A stretch of 64,000 bases of DNA from Larix kaempferi (Eukaryota; Streptophyta; Pinopsida; Pinales; Pinaceae): assembly GCA_027924585.1 (NCBI GenBank), contig BSBM01000059.1, positions 3,596,001 to 3,660,000 of the forward strand, in the 5' to 3' direction. Both the position numbers and the translations under genes were made by a program. Positions 11,047 to 20,868 of the stretch are shown one piece after another. The notes under the pieces are model-generated. The model did not search any database. It was not told the origin of the DNA and saw nothing but the letters and a program-made list of their open reading frames with translations. Position 1 is the stretch's first letter; each line of letters begins with the position of its first letter.

Positions 11047-12967
11047 AACTCCCCATGCACTTCAATATTTTCCCCAAGCACTTTAAAATTGCCCCCATGA
11101 ACTTCAATAATTGCCCCAAGCACTTCTTAATTGACCCATGGATGATAGAAACGCCCCATGCACTTAAATACTTGCCTCGACCACTTCAAAATTTTCCCAA
11201 CGATGATAAAATCGCCCAGATACTTCAATATTTTCCCGAGGCATTTCAAAATTCTCGTAACGAAGATAAAAACGCCCCTATCCACTTCCATATTTGCACA
11301 GGCACTTCATTACTTTCCCTAGACACTTCAAAATTCATCCAATAATGACAAAGATGCCCTAGGTACTTCAATACTTTCCCTAGTTAAGGTAGAAAAAGAC
11401 TCGACAATGATATAATCACCCAGGCAATCACAAAATTGCGCCAGTACACACAAATTTGCCTTAGCATGTGATAACTTTGGCCATCACTGATTTAAAATGT
11501 CCCAACACTATAAAAGCATCCTTACATTGATAAACAACGACCCCATGCACTTCTAGATTTACCCACTGATGAGAAAAACACTCCATGCACTTCAAAATTC
11601 ACCCATTGACAAGAAAAATGCCCTAGGCACTTCAATACTTTCCATGGGCACTTCAAAATTCTCTGAAAGATGATAAAAATGCCCTAAGTACTTCAATATT
11701 TTCCCCAAGCACTCAAAATTTCCCCCAGTCACTTCAATACTTGCCCCATGTACTTCTAAACTGACCCAATAATGATAGAAACATCCCATGCACTTCAATA
11801 ATTGCCTCAACCACTTCAAAATTCTCCCGACGATGATAAAAACGCCCATACACTGCAATATTTTCCCAGGCACTTGAAAATTCTCGCAACGACGATAAAA
11901 ACGCCCCCATCCACTTCCATGTTTTCCCAGGCACTTCATTACATGCCCTAGACACTTCAAAATTCGTCCAATGATGATAAAGATGACCTAGGCACTTCAA
12001 TACTTTCCCTAAGCAAGGGAGAAAAACATCCGACAATGATATAATCACCCAGGCAATCACAAAAATGCCCCAGTACACACAAATTTGCTTCGGCATGTGA
12101 TAAATTTGGCCATCATTGTTTTAAAACGTCCCAACACTATAAAATCATCCTTACATTGATAAACAACAACCCCATGCACTTCTAAACTCACCCAGTGATG
12201 AGAAAAATGCCCCATGCACTTCTAAATTCACCCAGTGATGAGAAAAATGCCCCATGCACTTCAAAATTCACCCATTGACAAGAAAAACGCCCCATGCACT
12301 TCAAAATTCACCCATTGACAAGAAAAATGCCCCAGGCACTTCAAAATTCTCTGAAAGATGATAAAAATGCCATAAGCACTTCAATATTTTCCCCAAGCAC
12401 TTTAAAATTGCCCCCATGAACTTCAATACTTGCCCCAAGCACTTCTAAATTGACCCATGGATGATAGAAACGCCCCATGCACTTCAATACTTGCCTCGGC
12501 CACTTCAAAATTTTTCCAACGATGACAAAAACGCCCATATACTTCAATATTTTCCCAAGGCACTTCAAAATTATCGTAACAAAGATAAAAACGCCCCTGT
12601 CCACTTCCATATTTGCACAGGCACTTCATTACTTCCCCTAAACACTTCAAAATTCATCTAATAATGACAAAGATGCCCTAGGCACTTCAATACTTTCCCT
12701 AGTTAAGGTAGAAAAACACCTGACAATGATATAATCACCTAGGCAATCACAAAATTGCCCCAGGACACACAAATTTTCCTCGGCATGTGATAACTTTGGC
12801 CATCACTGTTTTAAAATGTCCCAACACTATAAAAGCATCCTTACATTGATAAACAACGACCCCATGCACTTCTAAATTTACCCACTGATGAGAAAAATGC
12901 CCCATGCACTTCAGAATTCACCCATTGACAAGAAAAATGCCCCAGGCACTTCAATACTTTCCCCGAG
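11046..12967. repeat. Minisatellite block 2 with a regular 40-bp ladder
   Basis: This block contains the duplicated minisatellite and then its original continuation to the hAT fragment. At 12171-12340 the monomer is regular: copies of CCCATGCACTTCTAAACTCA plus CCCAGTGATGAGAAAAATGC follow each other every 40 bp. Elsewhere monomers are diverged and organised in longer units. The marker GATGATAGAAACGCCCCATG or its variants recur near 11140, 11770 and 12460, giving a higher-order period of roughly 630-690 bp. No spacers or coding function are seen. Confidence 0.87.
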
Positions 12968-14192
12968 TTCTTGATGGTCAGTTTTGGGTAAGTGTAAGGT
13001 ATGTTTTGAATTTCACCAAGCCCATTTATCACATGATTCAGTTTGCAGATACTGATGAGCCAGTAATTGGGGAGGTGTATGAGCAAATGGATAGCATGTT
13101 AGGCCAAATAAAAGATATTGTTGAGCCAAAAGATGCCATCTTGTATGATCATATTCGCAAACATGTGATCAAAAGGTGGGATAATATTAATGTTCCACTC
13201 CATGCCTTAGCCTACGTCCTTGCACCAAAATATTATTCTCCATCTTGGTTGGCCAAACCAGCACCTGGGGGTGGGATCAGGAAAAAACCCCACACGGATC
13301 CAAAGGTACAGAATGGGTACATGCAAGCATTAGATAAGTTGGTCCCTGATGAAGAGGAAAGTGCCATATTGTGTGCTCAATTGAGCAAATATCTTAGTCA
13401 ACATGGGGTGTTTGGTACTTTGCATGAAACAAAGATCGAGAAAGGATTCCTCCTATCCAATGGTGGAAAATGTATGGCTCCGCCGCCACACAGTTGCATA
13501 AATTGGCCATTAAAGTGCTTTCACAGGTGGTTAATAGTTCTTCTGCAGAGAGGTGTTGGAGCACCTATAGCTATATCCACAATGTGAAAAGAAACAACCT
13601 AAATGAAAATCGGGTAGAAAGCTTGGTTTTTGTACACTACATCTTGAGGTTGTTGTCTCATTATTGTGAGCAGGCCAAAAGTGATAGAACATTTGTCACT
13701 TGGGACAACAACCCGGAGGAGGATAATTTGAAGGATGGAGCCATGGTTTTAGAGCGCTTAGAGGCTGAACTTTTGGATGATAATGATGTTTTTGTTGGCC
13801 GTGCACCAACAGCAGCAGTGATGCCACCTCCCTCTAGTAGTAGTTTTCCACGTCCACTTCCACTTCCAACGACAATCCCATATGTACCGGTTTTTCCTCT
13901 AGCTTCACAACCTCCATTGTTTCGTGGGGGTCATGTAGCTATTGGACGTGGTTCACGACCACTTCCAATTCCACCTACTGAGGATGAGGATCCTGATACT
14001 ACTGTTAGCAGTGCTCATAGAGCACGGGAAAAGAAATTAGAAGTTTCTCGTGGCAAAAAGAAATATCAGTACTTGTCTTTTTCTAGTTTTTCAGTACTTT
14101 GCATTTTGCAAACTACAGTACCTATTGACTCTTTAATATTTCTTATAGTCAATTTTGAAGACATTATATGGCAATTTAAGTTTGATGTTTGA
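12968..14192 (+). pseudogene. hAT-family transposase, C-terminal part, frameshifted
   Basis: The first frame (12968 to about 13440) carries TKPIYHMIQFADTDEPVIGE, YEQMDSMLGQIKDIV and HALAYVLAPKYYSPSW, typical of plant hAT transposases with a DUF659-type core. The reading then moves to another frame and continues with IPPIQWWKMYG, LAIKVLSQVVN and SSSAERCWSTYSYIHNVKRN, the hAT C-terminal dimerisation domain. A single-base length change near 13430-13450 explains the shift. The tail is Pro-rich and then acidic. The N-terminus, zinc finger and 5' end are absent because the coding region starts abruptly at the minisatellite. This is a dead fragment. Confidence 0.88.
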
Positions 14193-14690
14193 ACATTGAA
14201 GTTCATTGCTTTGTGAAATTGAATTGTTTCATTTCATGGTTGAACACTTGAACTTGATCATTTTATGTTCTTTGTTATAGTTTGGTAACTTGGTTACAAG
14301 AATTATGAGTTTGATGATTGATGATTGATCATTTGATTAGTCATGCCAAAATTACAAATGTTATATATTGAAAATGGTTGATGCTATGGTTGATGATTTG
14401 ATGATTTGATCATGATGACAATGTTATAAACTATAGGTTATAACTTATAACTACTAGATGATTGATGTTATATAGTTTAATCCATGTTTTTATGTTTTTT
14501 GTAACTAATTCAACATTCTGCATGGTTTTGTTCATATATATGCATCAAAATATATAAATATATATATTATATGAAAAACACTCCCGAAACGCTCCCAATA
14601 TATATATATCAAAATTTCGTTTTTCGCTTCACTCCCGCTCCTCGCTTCCCGCTCTCGCTCCATGCTCCCGACGGCGTAGCTTCAGCCATA
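14193..14690 (+). mobile_element. Probable hAT 3' non-coding end
   Basis: AT-rich DNA with TTGATGATT-like repeats and TATATA runs follows the transposase and ends in a cluster of CTCCCG and GCTCC words (about 14580-14675). GC-rich subterminal repeats of this kind are common at hAT ends. The opposite end is missing, so terminal inverted repeats and target duplication cannot be checked. The exact boundary with the gypsy fragment is uncertain. Confidence 0.5.
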
Positions 14691-14699
14691 AGAAGAGCT

Positions 14700-16298
14700 G
14701 TTAAATGGGAATGGTACACTAGAGATAAACTTTAGACCATCAGTTCCGGATAATGTACACCATTGGCAGGTCTTTCAGAGTGATGAACAGATCTTGAGAT
14801 TCATCCACAATGTGGAGGTATTTTCAGATTTTCAGGTCAGCTTCCAAGAGGAAGGAAAAGGGTATCAGGAAAAAGATGATCAGTTCAATCCTATCCCTAG
14901 GGACTTTGTGGCATTAGAGCATGGTTTTGATCGGCAGGACAGACATAAGAATAAAAAGGAAACGATCAAACCTGGGGAATATATAGAAATAAACATCGGA
15001 ACAGATAAAGATCTAAAATTAATAAAAATTGGAAAAGGAACTTCAGAAAAATAACGGAATGAGTTAATTAACTTGGTAAGGGAGTATAGGGATGTTTTTG
15101 CATTCACATATGATGAACTCTAGGCCTATCGGGATGATGTATTCCAGCATACCATCCAATTAAAGCAAGAATTCAAAGAAGTTAAGCCATTCCAGCAAAA
15201 ACTTGGACAAATAAATCCAAAGATGGCACCAATAAGTCAAGAAAGAATTAGAAAAGATGTTGGAAGCAAGAATCATCCAGGCAACAAGACATTCTATTTG
15301 GTGCTCAAATTTAGTGGTAGTTAGAAAAAAGAACAATTCAATCAGGATCTGCATTGATTTCAGAAATCTAAATACATCCTGCATAAAAGATAACTACCCA
15401 TTGCCAAACATGGAAACTCTTCTCCAGAGAGTAACAAGTTTGGGCATAATGTCCATGTTGGACGGATTCTCCGGATATAACCAAGTGAAAATTAATAAGG
15501 AGGATCGACATAAGACTACCTTCACAACTCCATGGGGTACTTTTGAATACATCAAAATGCCTTTCGGCTTAACGAATGCAGTAGCTACTTTTCAACGTGC
15601 TATGGATTACGCTTTACAAGAGCTAGTTGAGAAAATAATTGAAATATATCGGTATGACTTGCCTGTCTTTTCCAGGGAAAGGACGGATCATGTCAAACAC
15701 TTAAAACAAGTTTTTGAGAAGTGTCGAAAATTGGGCATATCACTCAACCCAGCTAAATCAGTACTTGGTATTGATGAAGGCAAACTGTTAGGCCACATAA
15801 TAACTAAAGATGGAGTTAAAGTGGACCCTGAAGGAGTAGGGGCCATAAATAAAGTACCTCTGCCTTAAGATTTAAAAGCCCTCCAGTGATTTAACGGTTG
15901 GGTTAACTTCATAAGGAGGTTTATCCCGAACTTAGCAGAATTAATGAAACCATTACAGAAACTTTTAACGAAAGATGCTAAGTTCGTATGGACGGATGAA
16001 GGTAGAAATGCATTTAAGTGCATCAAGGACAACATAGCAAAAGCACCGGTTTTGGTTAGCCCTGATTATTCAAAAGATTTCCAGATTTTCTCATTTGCAT
16101 CAGAGGACACGATTGCAGGGGTGTTGCTACAAAAGAACAATGTAGGTTTCGAGCAACCCATCGCATTTATGAGTAGAGCATTACAAAACTCTGAGTTAAA
16201 ATATACCCTAATGGAAAAGCAAGCCTATGCACTAGTAAAATCCCTTAAACATTTCAGAACGTATGTCGGCTATTCTAAGATAATTGGTTATGTGCCAC
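14700..16298 (+). pseudogene. Ty3/gypsy (Tat-like) pol fragment: linker, reverse transcriptase, degenerate RNase H
   Basis: Homologous to the pol of the giant element at 58026-61733. The match starts at FRPSVPDN (near 14733) in the linker after the extra RNase H and passes through YIEINIGTDKDLKLIKIGKG. The reverse transcriptase shows RICIDFRNLN, DNYPLPNMETLL, MLDGFSGYNQV and TTPWGTFEYIKMPFGL. The native RNase H region has FSFASEDTIAGVLLQKN and EKQAYALVKSLKHFRTYVGY. Stops occur near 15053, 15121 and 15868, with a frameshift near 15238. The active site is changed from YQDD to YRYD. The fragment ends at about 16298 (GYVPHA). It has no LTRs or integrase and is inactive. Confidence 0.9.
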
Positions 16299-16737
16299 AT
16301 GCACCCTCTCGTTGTCTTGGTGTGATCTTTGTGCTTGGTTATCTCTATATGGTGGTTTTATGGTATCTTACTCTAGCGCAGCTATAGCTCAGCTCTAGTG
16401 TGCTTGCTAACTCTTTGTCAAGGGTTTTCTCATTCTTAAAGCAGGTTTAAGGTTTGTTGATAGCTCCATTCAGTCCTTCCTATCCTTTTTTATCTCAACA
16501 GCTTAGCCACTGTTACTTTTTCAAAAATAAGTCTTATACCAGCAGCTAGATAAAGCAATTGATTTTGTTAGTGGAGATCAGTACACAAACTTCTACATAT
16601 TAACCTGGAAAGCCCGGCCAAAAAATATTTTAATTTAAATAACTGCAACACAAATGCACTAACTGTATCATATGAAATAAAAGAATCTATCAGTGTACCA
16701 TAACTTAGAACAATATTGCTGGAAAGAAAAAACTTGC
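16299..16737. other. Unassigned sequence between the gypsy fragment and NUP188-like exons
   Basis: AT-rich DNA with no recognisable domain. If the NUP188-like gene continues, its next exon should lie here or further left. The minus strand has one acceptor-like site near 16641 followed by a short open stretch, but the peptide does not convincingly match the family. Confidence 0.4.
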
Positions 16738-17733
16738 CTCAAAGTCTTGAAAAGCCTCGCTTTGAATCATTTCTAAAATAATATTAGGTGTTCCACTATC
16801 ATAAGCTTGGCGAATGTAAATTAAATGATCAATCTCCTGAAAAATAAAATATTAATTATATCCTCAGGCTCTGCAAGAGGTACAATTATGGGAAGAGAAT
16901 GTACAACAAGCAAAAATGGCCATGAGTATCATGCTACCTACCAATATGGTAGTTTCATTTTCTGGTGTTGGGAGCATGCAGACAAGACAAATAAAAATAG
17001 CCCATGTAAATATTAGAAGACCAGATTCAGGAGCCTCCAACGAATAAAGAACCAATATTGAATTGTCAATTTCGTGCAAGTCCTCCAACAAAAATGCATG
17101 AGAGCCCTGGCTGTTAGCATATGCCAATCAAACATCACTTAGATATTCTCAACAACTGGTTCTTTGCTAATACACAACTAATAAGAGGCACTGCGCTAAG
17201 AAAACTAACCTGTTGATCAAAATTAACAGAACAGAAATCTTTAAAGATGAACATTGAAAACCGAGTAGTTTCTCCGATCTCGACAAAAACTCTCATTGCA
17301 CACAATAAATACACAAACCAATAATATAAAGGATTCATCTCAATCCACCTGAAAGAATCATTATGATAGACCATATAAAGAAGGCTTTCAAGATCCAAAG
17401 CTTCAATAAGAACCAGAATAGCCTGATATCTGACATGCTGTGCATACTTTTGAGCTTCTTGTGTCACAGCAAGTTTTTCTATGTTGCTACAACCAGATAT
17501 TATGTCCTGTACATAGCATTGAATATATTAGGACTTAAAATATAACAAATAAGAAAGCATGACTCTGAAAGTAACTTGCAATGATACTTTACCTTGAAAA
17601 CATCAAGTAAACTTTTCCATATATCAGCTGTGCAAACAAGAACTGGTTGATAGTAGAGAAGGAATAAAATGTCCATAATCGAGCTCTCTTCAATCAAAGT
17701 CTCCTCAGCCCACATGTCTGCATATCGAAGATC
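16738..17733 (-). CDS. NUP188: NUP188-like nucleoporin, four internal exons (partial gene)
   Basis: Four minus-strand exons join in phase without stops: 17733-17593, 17506-17349, 17110-16942 and 16836-16738. The introns are 86, 238 and 105 bp. The first three donors and all visible acceptors are GT/AG; the last exon ends at a GC donor (GAG|GCAAGT). Peptides include WAEETLIEESSIMDILFLLY, ILVLIEALDLESLLYMV, LLIFTWAIFICLVCMLP and EIDHLIYIRQAYDSG. From memory these resemble the N-terminal third of plant NUP188, a scaffold nucleoporin of the nuclear-pore inner ring. Neither the start nor the remaining exons are seen, and retroelement fragments lie on both sides. It may be part of a gene with very long introns or a captured gene fragment. 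Intron retention argues against a retrocopy. Confidence 0.65.
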
Positions 17734-18579
17734 CTGAAGCCAAGAACATTATATCTCTTTCTATAGCAGAAAATTACTCAGTCCATAAATTTTGCCCAAG
17801 ATATTTCCCATTCTTACAATAAAGGCTTATTACTAAAATTATGTTTCTTCAAACAATAAATTCCTAGAAAATAATCTCATTCAAAAATAAAGCAAAACAA
17901 GTAATTGCACCACATATTTTCAGAAAAATCTAGAAGCCATCAGCACTACAATATCAATTCCAAGAGATAACATAACACACTAGCCTAAAGTACTTATTAC
18001 TATTGCAGTTAACAAGGACAGTAAAATTACAAAGATCTAAGAAAAGTTCTATGAATTGCAAAATATGAGAAAGCAAAAGGAATTTTACAAATGTGATTTG
18101 GAAATCCTAAATATAAAGGTAGTCTAATTAACTATTTTGCAATCTGTTGCATCCTGCATCACAGATATACACGTTAGGCCATATAGCCAGAACCAATATG
18201 CACCAAGATGCCCACTTGAGCAACACAAACTTCCACAACATATTTGAGTGGACCCATCCCAAAAACAGTCAGCAAAGTGAAATGCCTGCATTAAGAAATT
18301 TTGAACCAGTGATCTCAGGAGCGCTAATTCCAAAGAAACCCTCAGAATGAAATATCCCTGGAGCATTGTCTATATAATCTATATTTTAATAAATTTTAAT
18401 GGATATATATTAAAAAAAAACATAATGGGCAACCAAAGGGTTCAGACCAGCCTTCTTCATTTGTTGGTAAAGCAAAGCACCGCAATTATCTTAAAAGTAT
18501 GGCCATCCCATTGACGAATGCAAAACTCTTCACACTAAGGAAAAGTCAAAGGCTGTCCTCACAGAACAACCTGAACTAG
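17734..18579. other. Unassigned AT-rich sequence upstream of the NUP188-like exons
   Basis: No repeat family or coding domain is recognised. A minus-strand open frame at 18124-18366 does not match the NUP188 segment expected upstream of exon 17733-17593 and has no matched splice phase. It is most likely intron or intergenic DNA. Confidence 0.4.
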
Positions 18580-19340
18580 AACATGCATTGATTACGATTG
18601 ATTATCCAATTGCTACAAATCCACAACTTATCCTGATGACCAGAGACTATTCCGCATTACTGAAGAAAGCATTTTTGCCCAAAAAATACCAGATGAAAGA
18701 TCACTCGCTTTCTCTTATCATTGATAATGCCAGTTCAAAAAAATCAGAATCTCCGAAGCTACTTTCATATCTACATCTTCCTACTAAAGCCTACCCTACT
18801 ACCTATTACTTGGGTTGGGTCAAAGATGTTTCGATTACATGTTGGCAACAAGGCAATGTGCAGTGACTCTTGCCATTTGACCCTTGAAGCCTTAAGGATA
18901 CAGTTCATTGTGATGCCACTCCACTTGAATGTTTTGAGTTAACACTTGGGCATCATGACTAGTATGATAGCCATACCACACATGATGGGTGGAACAACAC
19001 CTACAGAGTTAAGAAGGATAGTAAAGTATACAAACTGACATCTTCTTCTTCCTCCTCTTCTTCTTCACCTAGCTCTCCTTTTGGACCTCAATTAATGAAA
19101 CAAGTTAATATGAATATGTACTTTGTACTTATTTAGTCTTCCCAGCAAAAGTGGAAGACAACATGAAATTCCCTACTTCAGAGAGTCGAGGTATTACTGT
19201 TGCTTATTCAGATGTTTTTGACAAACCTTCAGGATTAACTCCTCGTAAAACCATCCAACACAACATTGATTGGGTACAAGGTTCTTCACCACCTAATCTT
19301 CTGCATAGCATTCCACACAACTTGTGAGTACCAATGTGGA
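18580..19340 (+). pseudogene. Decayed Ty3/gypsy fragment: protease to start of reverse transcriptase
   Basis: Broken frames carry IIDNASSKKS, in the position of the protease LIIDSGS motif, then HLPTKAYPTTYYLGWVKDVS and CDATPLECFELTLG, the region after the protease. HTTHDGWNNTYRVKKDSKVY and a Ser-rich stretch follow. Further on, DVFDKPSGLTPRK and HNIDWVQGSSPPN match the N-terminus of a gypsy reverse transcriptase. Stops and frame changes are frequent. The domain sequence differs from the Tat-like copies and looks more like a chromovirus-type pol, but the lineage is not certain. The right boundary is not sharp. Confidence 0.72.
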
Positions 19341-19539
19341 GAAGTAGTGGCAAAAAATTCTTGAAGGATCTTGTGATCTAGGGAATCATCAACTGCAGTT
19401 TGTTCCTGCACCTACTAGTTTCCGGGAACATACTTCATTGCCAATTCTTAATGTTTCTCATATCGTTGAGAATCATGCGTCCAACTTTTTCGACTCCACT
19501 ACATGGTGAGCCCATGGTATTGGAAAATCATCTAGAATT

Positions 19540-20868
19540 TATATCCACATCTCATCTCAAGTCCTTGTGTGGGATCTACATTGATGAGGTGAAGTCCTTC
19601 CTCATGAAAATCCAGGGTGGGAATGGTTGCCTTCTACACCTAGTTTTGATATCTAGCATGCATTTTTCTAATGATCTGGTCTTCTCGGCCTCATCTCGGA
19701 GGGTCTACAGAGACAACTTGATGCTTTGGCCCCCTCCATGACCTTCGACAGTTGAGTGTCAACTTGGATAAAACCAAAGTTATGATCTCCAACGGGTCAA
19801 AGAAGGTACTCTCAGATTATCATTTATTTTTCAAAAGGATGGAGATTGAGATAAACAGTCCCTATGCTTAAATGGAGGTGCAATTCTCAAGGCCTCATTT
19901 CAATCTCAGGCATGCTCTTCTCAAGAGACAATATTTTCGACACCATTTTGAAGACATACCAACAAGCGACTGGATTCTTAGACATTCTCGAGAGACAATA
20001 TTTTCAACACCATTTTGAAGACATACCAACCAATATGTCTCTCATGGACACCCTTATCCGTCCCATAATTCTTTATGCTTCAGAGTTTTAGGGACCTTGT
20101 TTGCTAGAGTTTGATTAGGCCTTAGTCAAGAGAGTGCAGACATTTCTACTTTGATGCATCATCAAATGCAAATAGACAATGCCTCAACCCATTATTCTTG
20201 TGGATTTTGGTACATGACACCTCCAAATTGATACTATGTTCAACCTTATCTCACTTCTGCATCGCATTTGGAGTTTTGTTGACTTGGTGAAGGGACGAGA
20301 CCAGTATCCATACTTGACCTACTATTCATCAGAGTCCATTTCTTTAGCAAGCCCTTAGGATAGTACTCAATGTTTGTTTGTGGTGGTTTCAAATCTTTTG
20401 AAGTTTGTGGGTATTTTGATGGACCAACTTCCTTTGTTCAGTTACTCCCTAGATGAACCTAGCCACCTCTTACCTCTTAGGTAGGAGTTGAACAAGGTCG
20501 TTTGAAATGACATTTACAAGCAGTTTACACAACTCACTTGGACAAACCCACAAAGCAAGTTACGTCCAAAGATGACTTTCTATATTGAGAAATTCATGGA
20601 GTTGGGGGACGAACTCTTTGTCCAACCTTCGTACACACTTTGTTATTAGGTGCACGCTCTTCCTAGTATGTTAGGCCAGTTGCGAGTGGGTTCACATTGA
20701 CTTCAAGCGGAGGAAAATCACTAGATCGACCAATGTCGACTATGACATCCTCGGGAGATCGAGACAGAGGAGCACATCATCTTCTACTAGCCCATCTGCT
20801 ATGAGATCTAAGGGCAGTCCCACTGCTTATTCAAGGATCCACAGACCCTCTCAAGTTTCTTCAGGTAC
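19540..20868 (+). pseudogene. Non-LTR retrotransposon (LINE) ORF2, C-terminal part
   Basis: Degenerate frames match a LINE reverse transcriptase and its downstream domain. Visible pieces are LCGIYIDEVKSFL, GCLLHLVLIS, ILERQYFQHHFEDIP, MSLMDTLIRPIILYASEF, SLLHRIWSFVDLVKGRDQYP and EEHIIFY-PICYEI. The last lies in the Cys/His-rich C-terminal region. The same order, better preserved, is found on the minus strand at 32905-34471. The gene is interrupted at SSFFRY by a solo LTR and resumes at 25021. The 5' end and endonuclease domain are missing. Confidence 0.82.

Larger units (their letters stand above)
7850..11960 (+). repeat. Tandem segmental duplication, copy 2 (4111 bp)
   Basis: Second copy of 3739-7849 at a constant offset of 4111. 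The junction falls in the shared pentamer TTCAA, present at both original breakpoints: CATTTCAATAAG in the LTR at about 3731-3742 and CACTTCAAAATTC in the minisatellite at about 11953-11965. The hybrid CACTTCAATAAG is at 7843-7854. Short microhomology suggests illegitimate rather than homologous recombination. Confidence 0.93.

Noticed and set aside
12171-12340. Regular 40-bp repeats resembling a CRISPR array
   Set aside because: Monomers are contiguous with no unique spacers, and the context is eukaryotic transposons.
7481-12661. Several minus-strand open frames of 73-122 residues with repeated KCLG and FEV motifs
   Set aside because: They are translations of the minisatellite in several frames at once. 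The 40-bp period is not a codon multiple and no start or family supports a gene.
18124-18366. Minus-strand open frame as an upstream NUP188 exon
   Set aside because: The peptide does not resemble the family at the expected place and no splice phase joins it to the exon at 17733.
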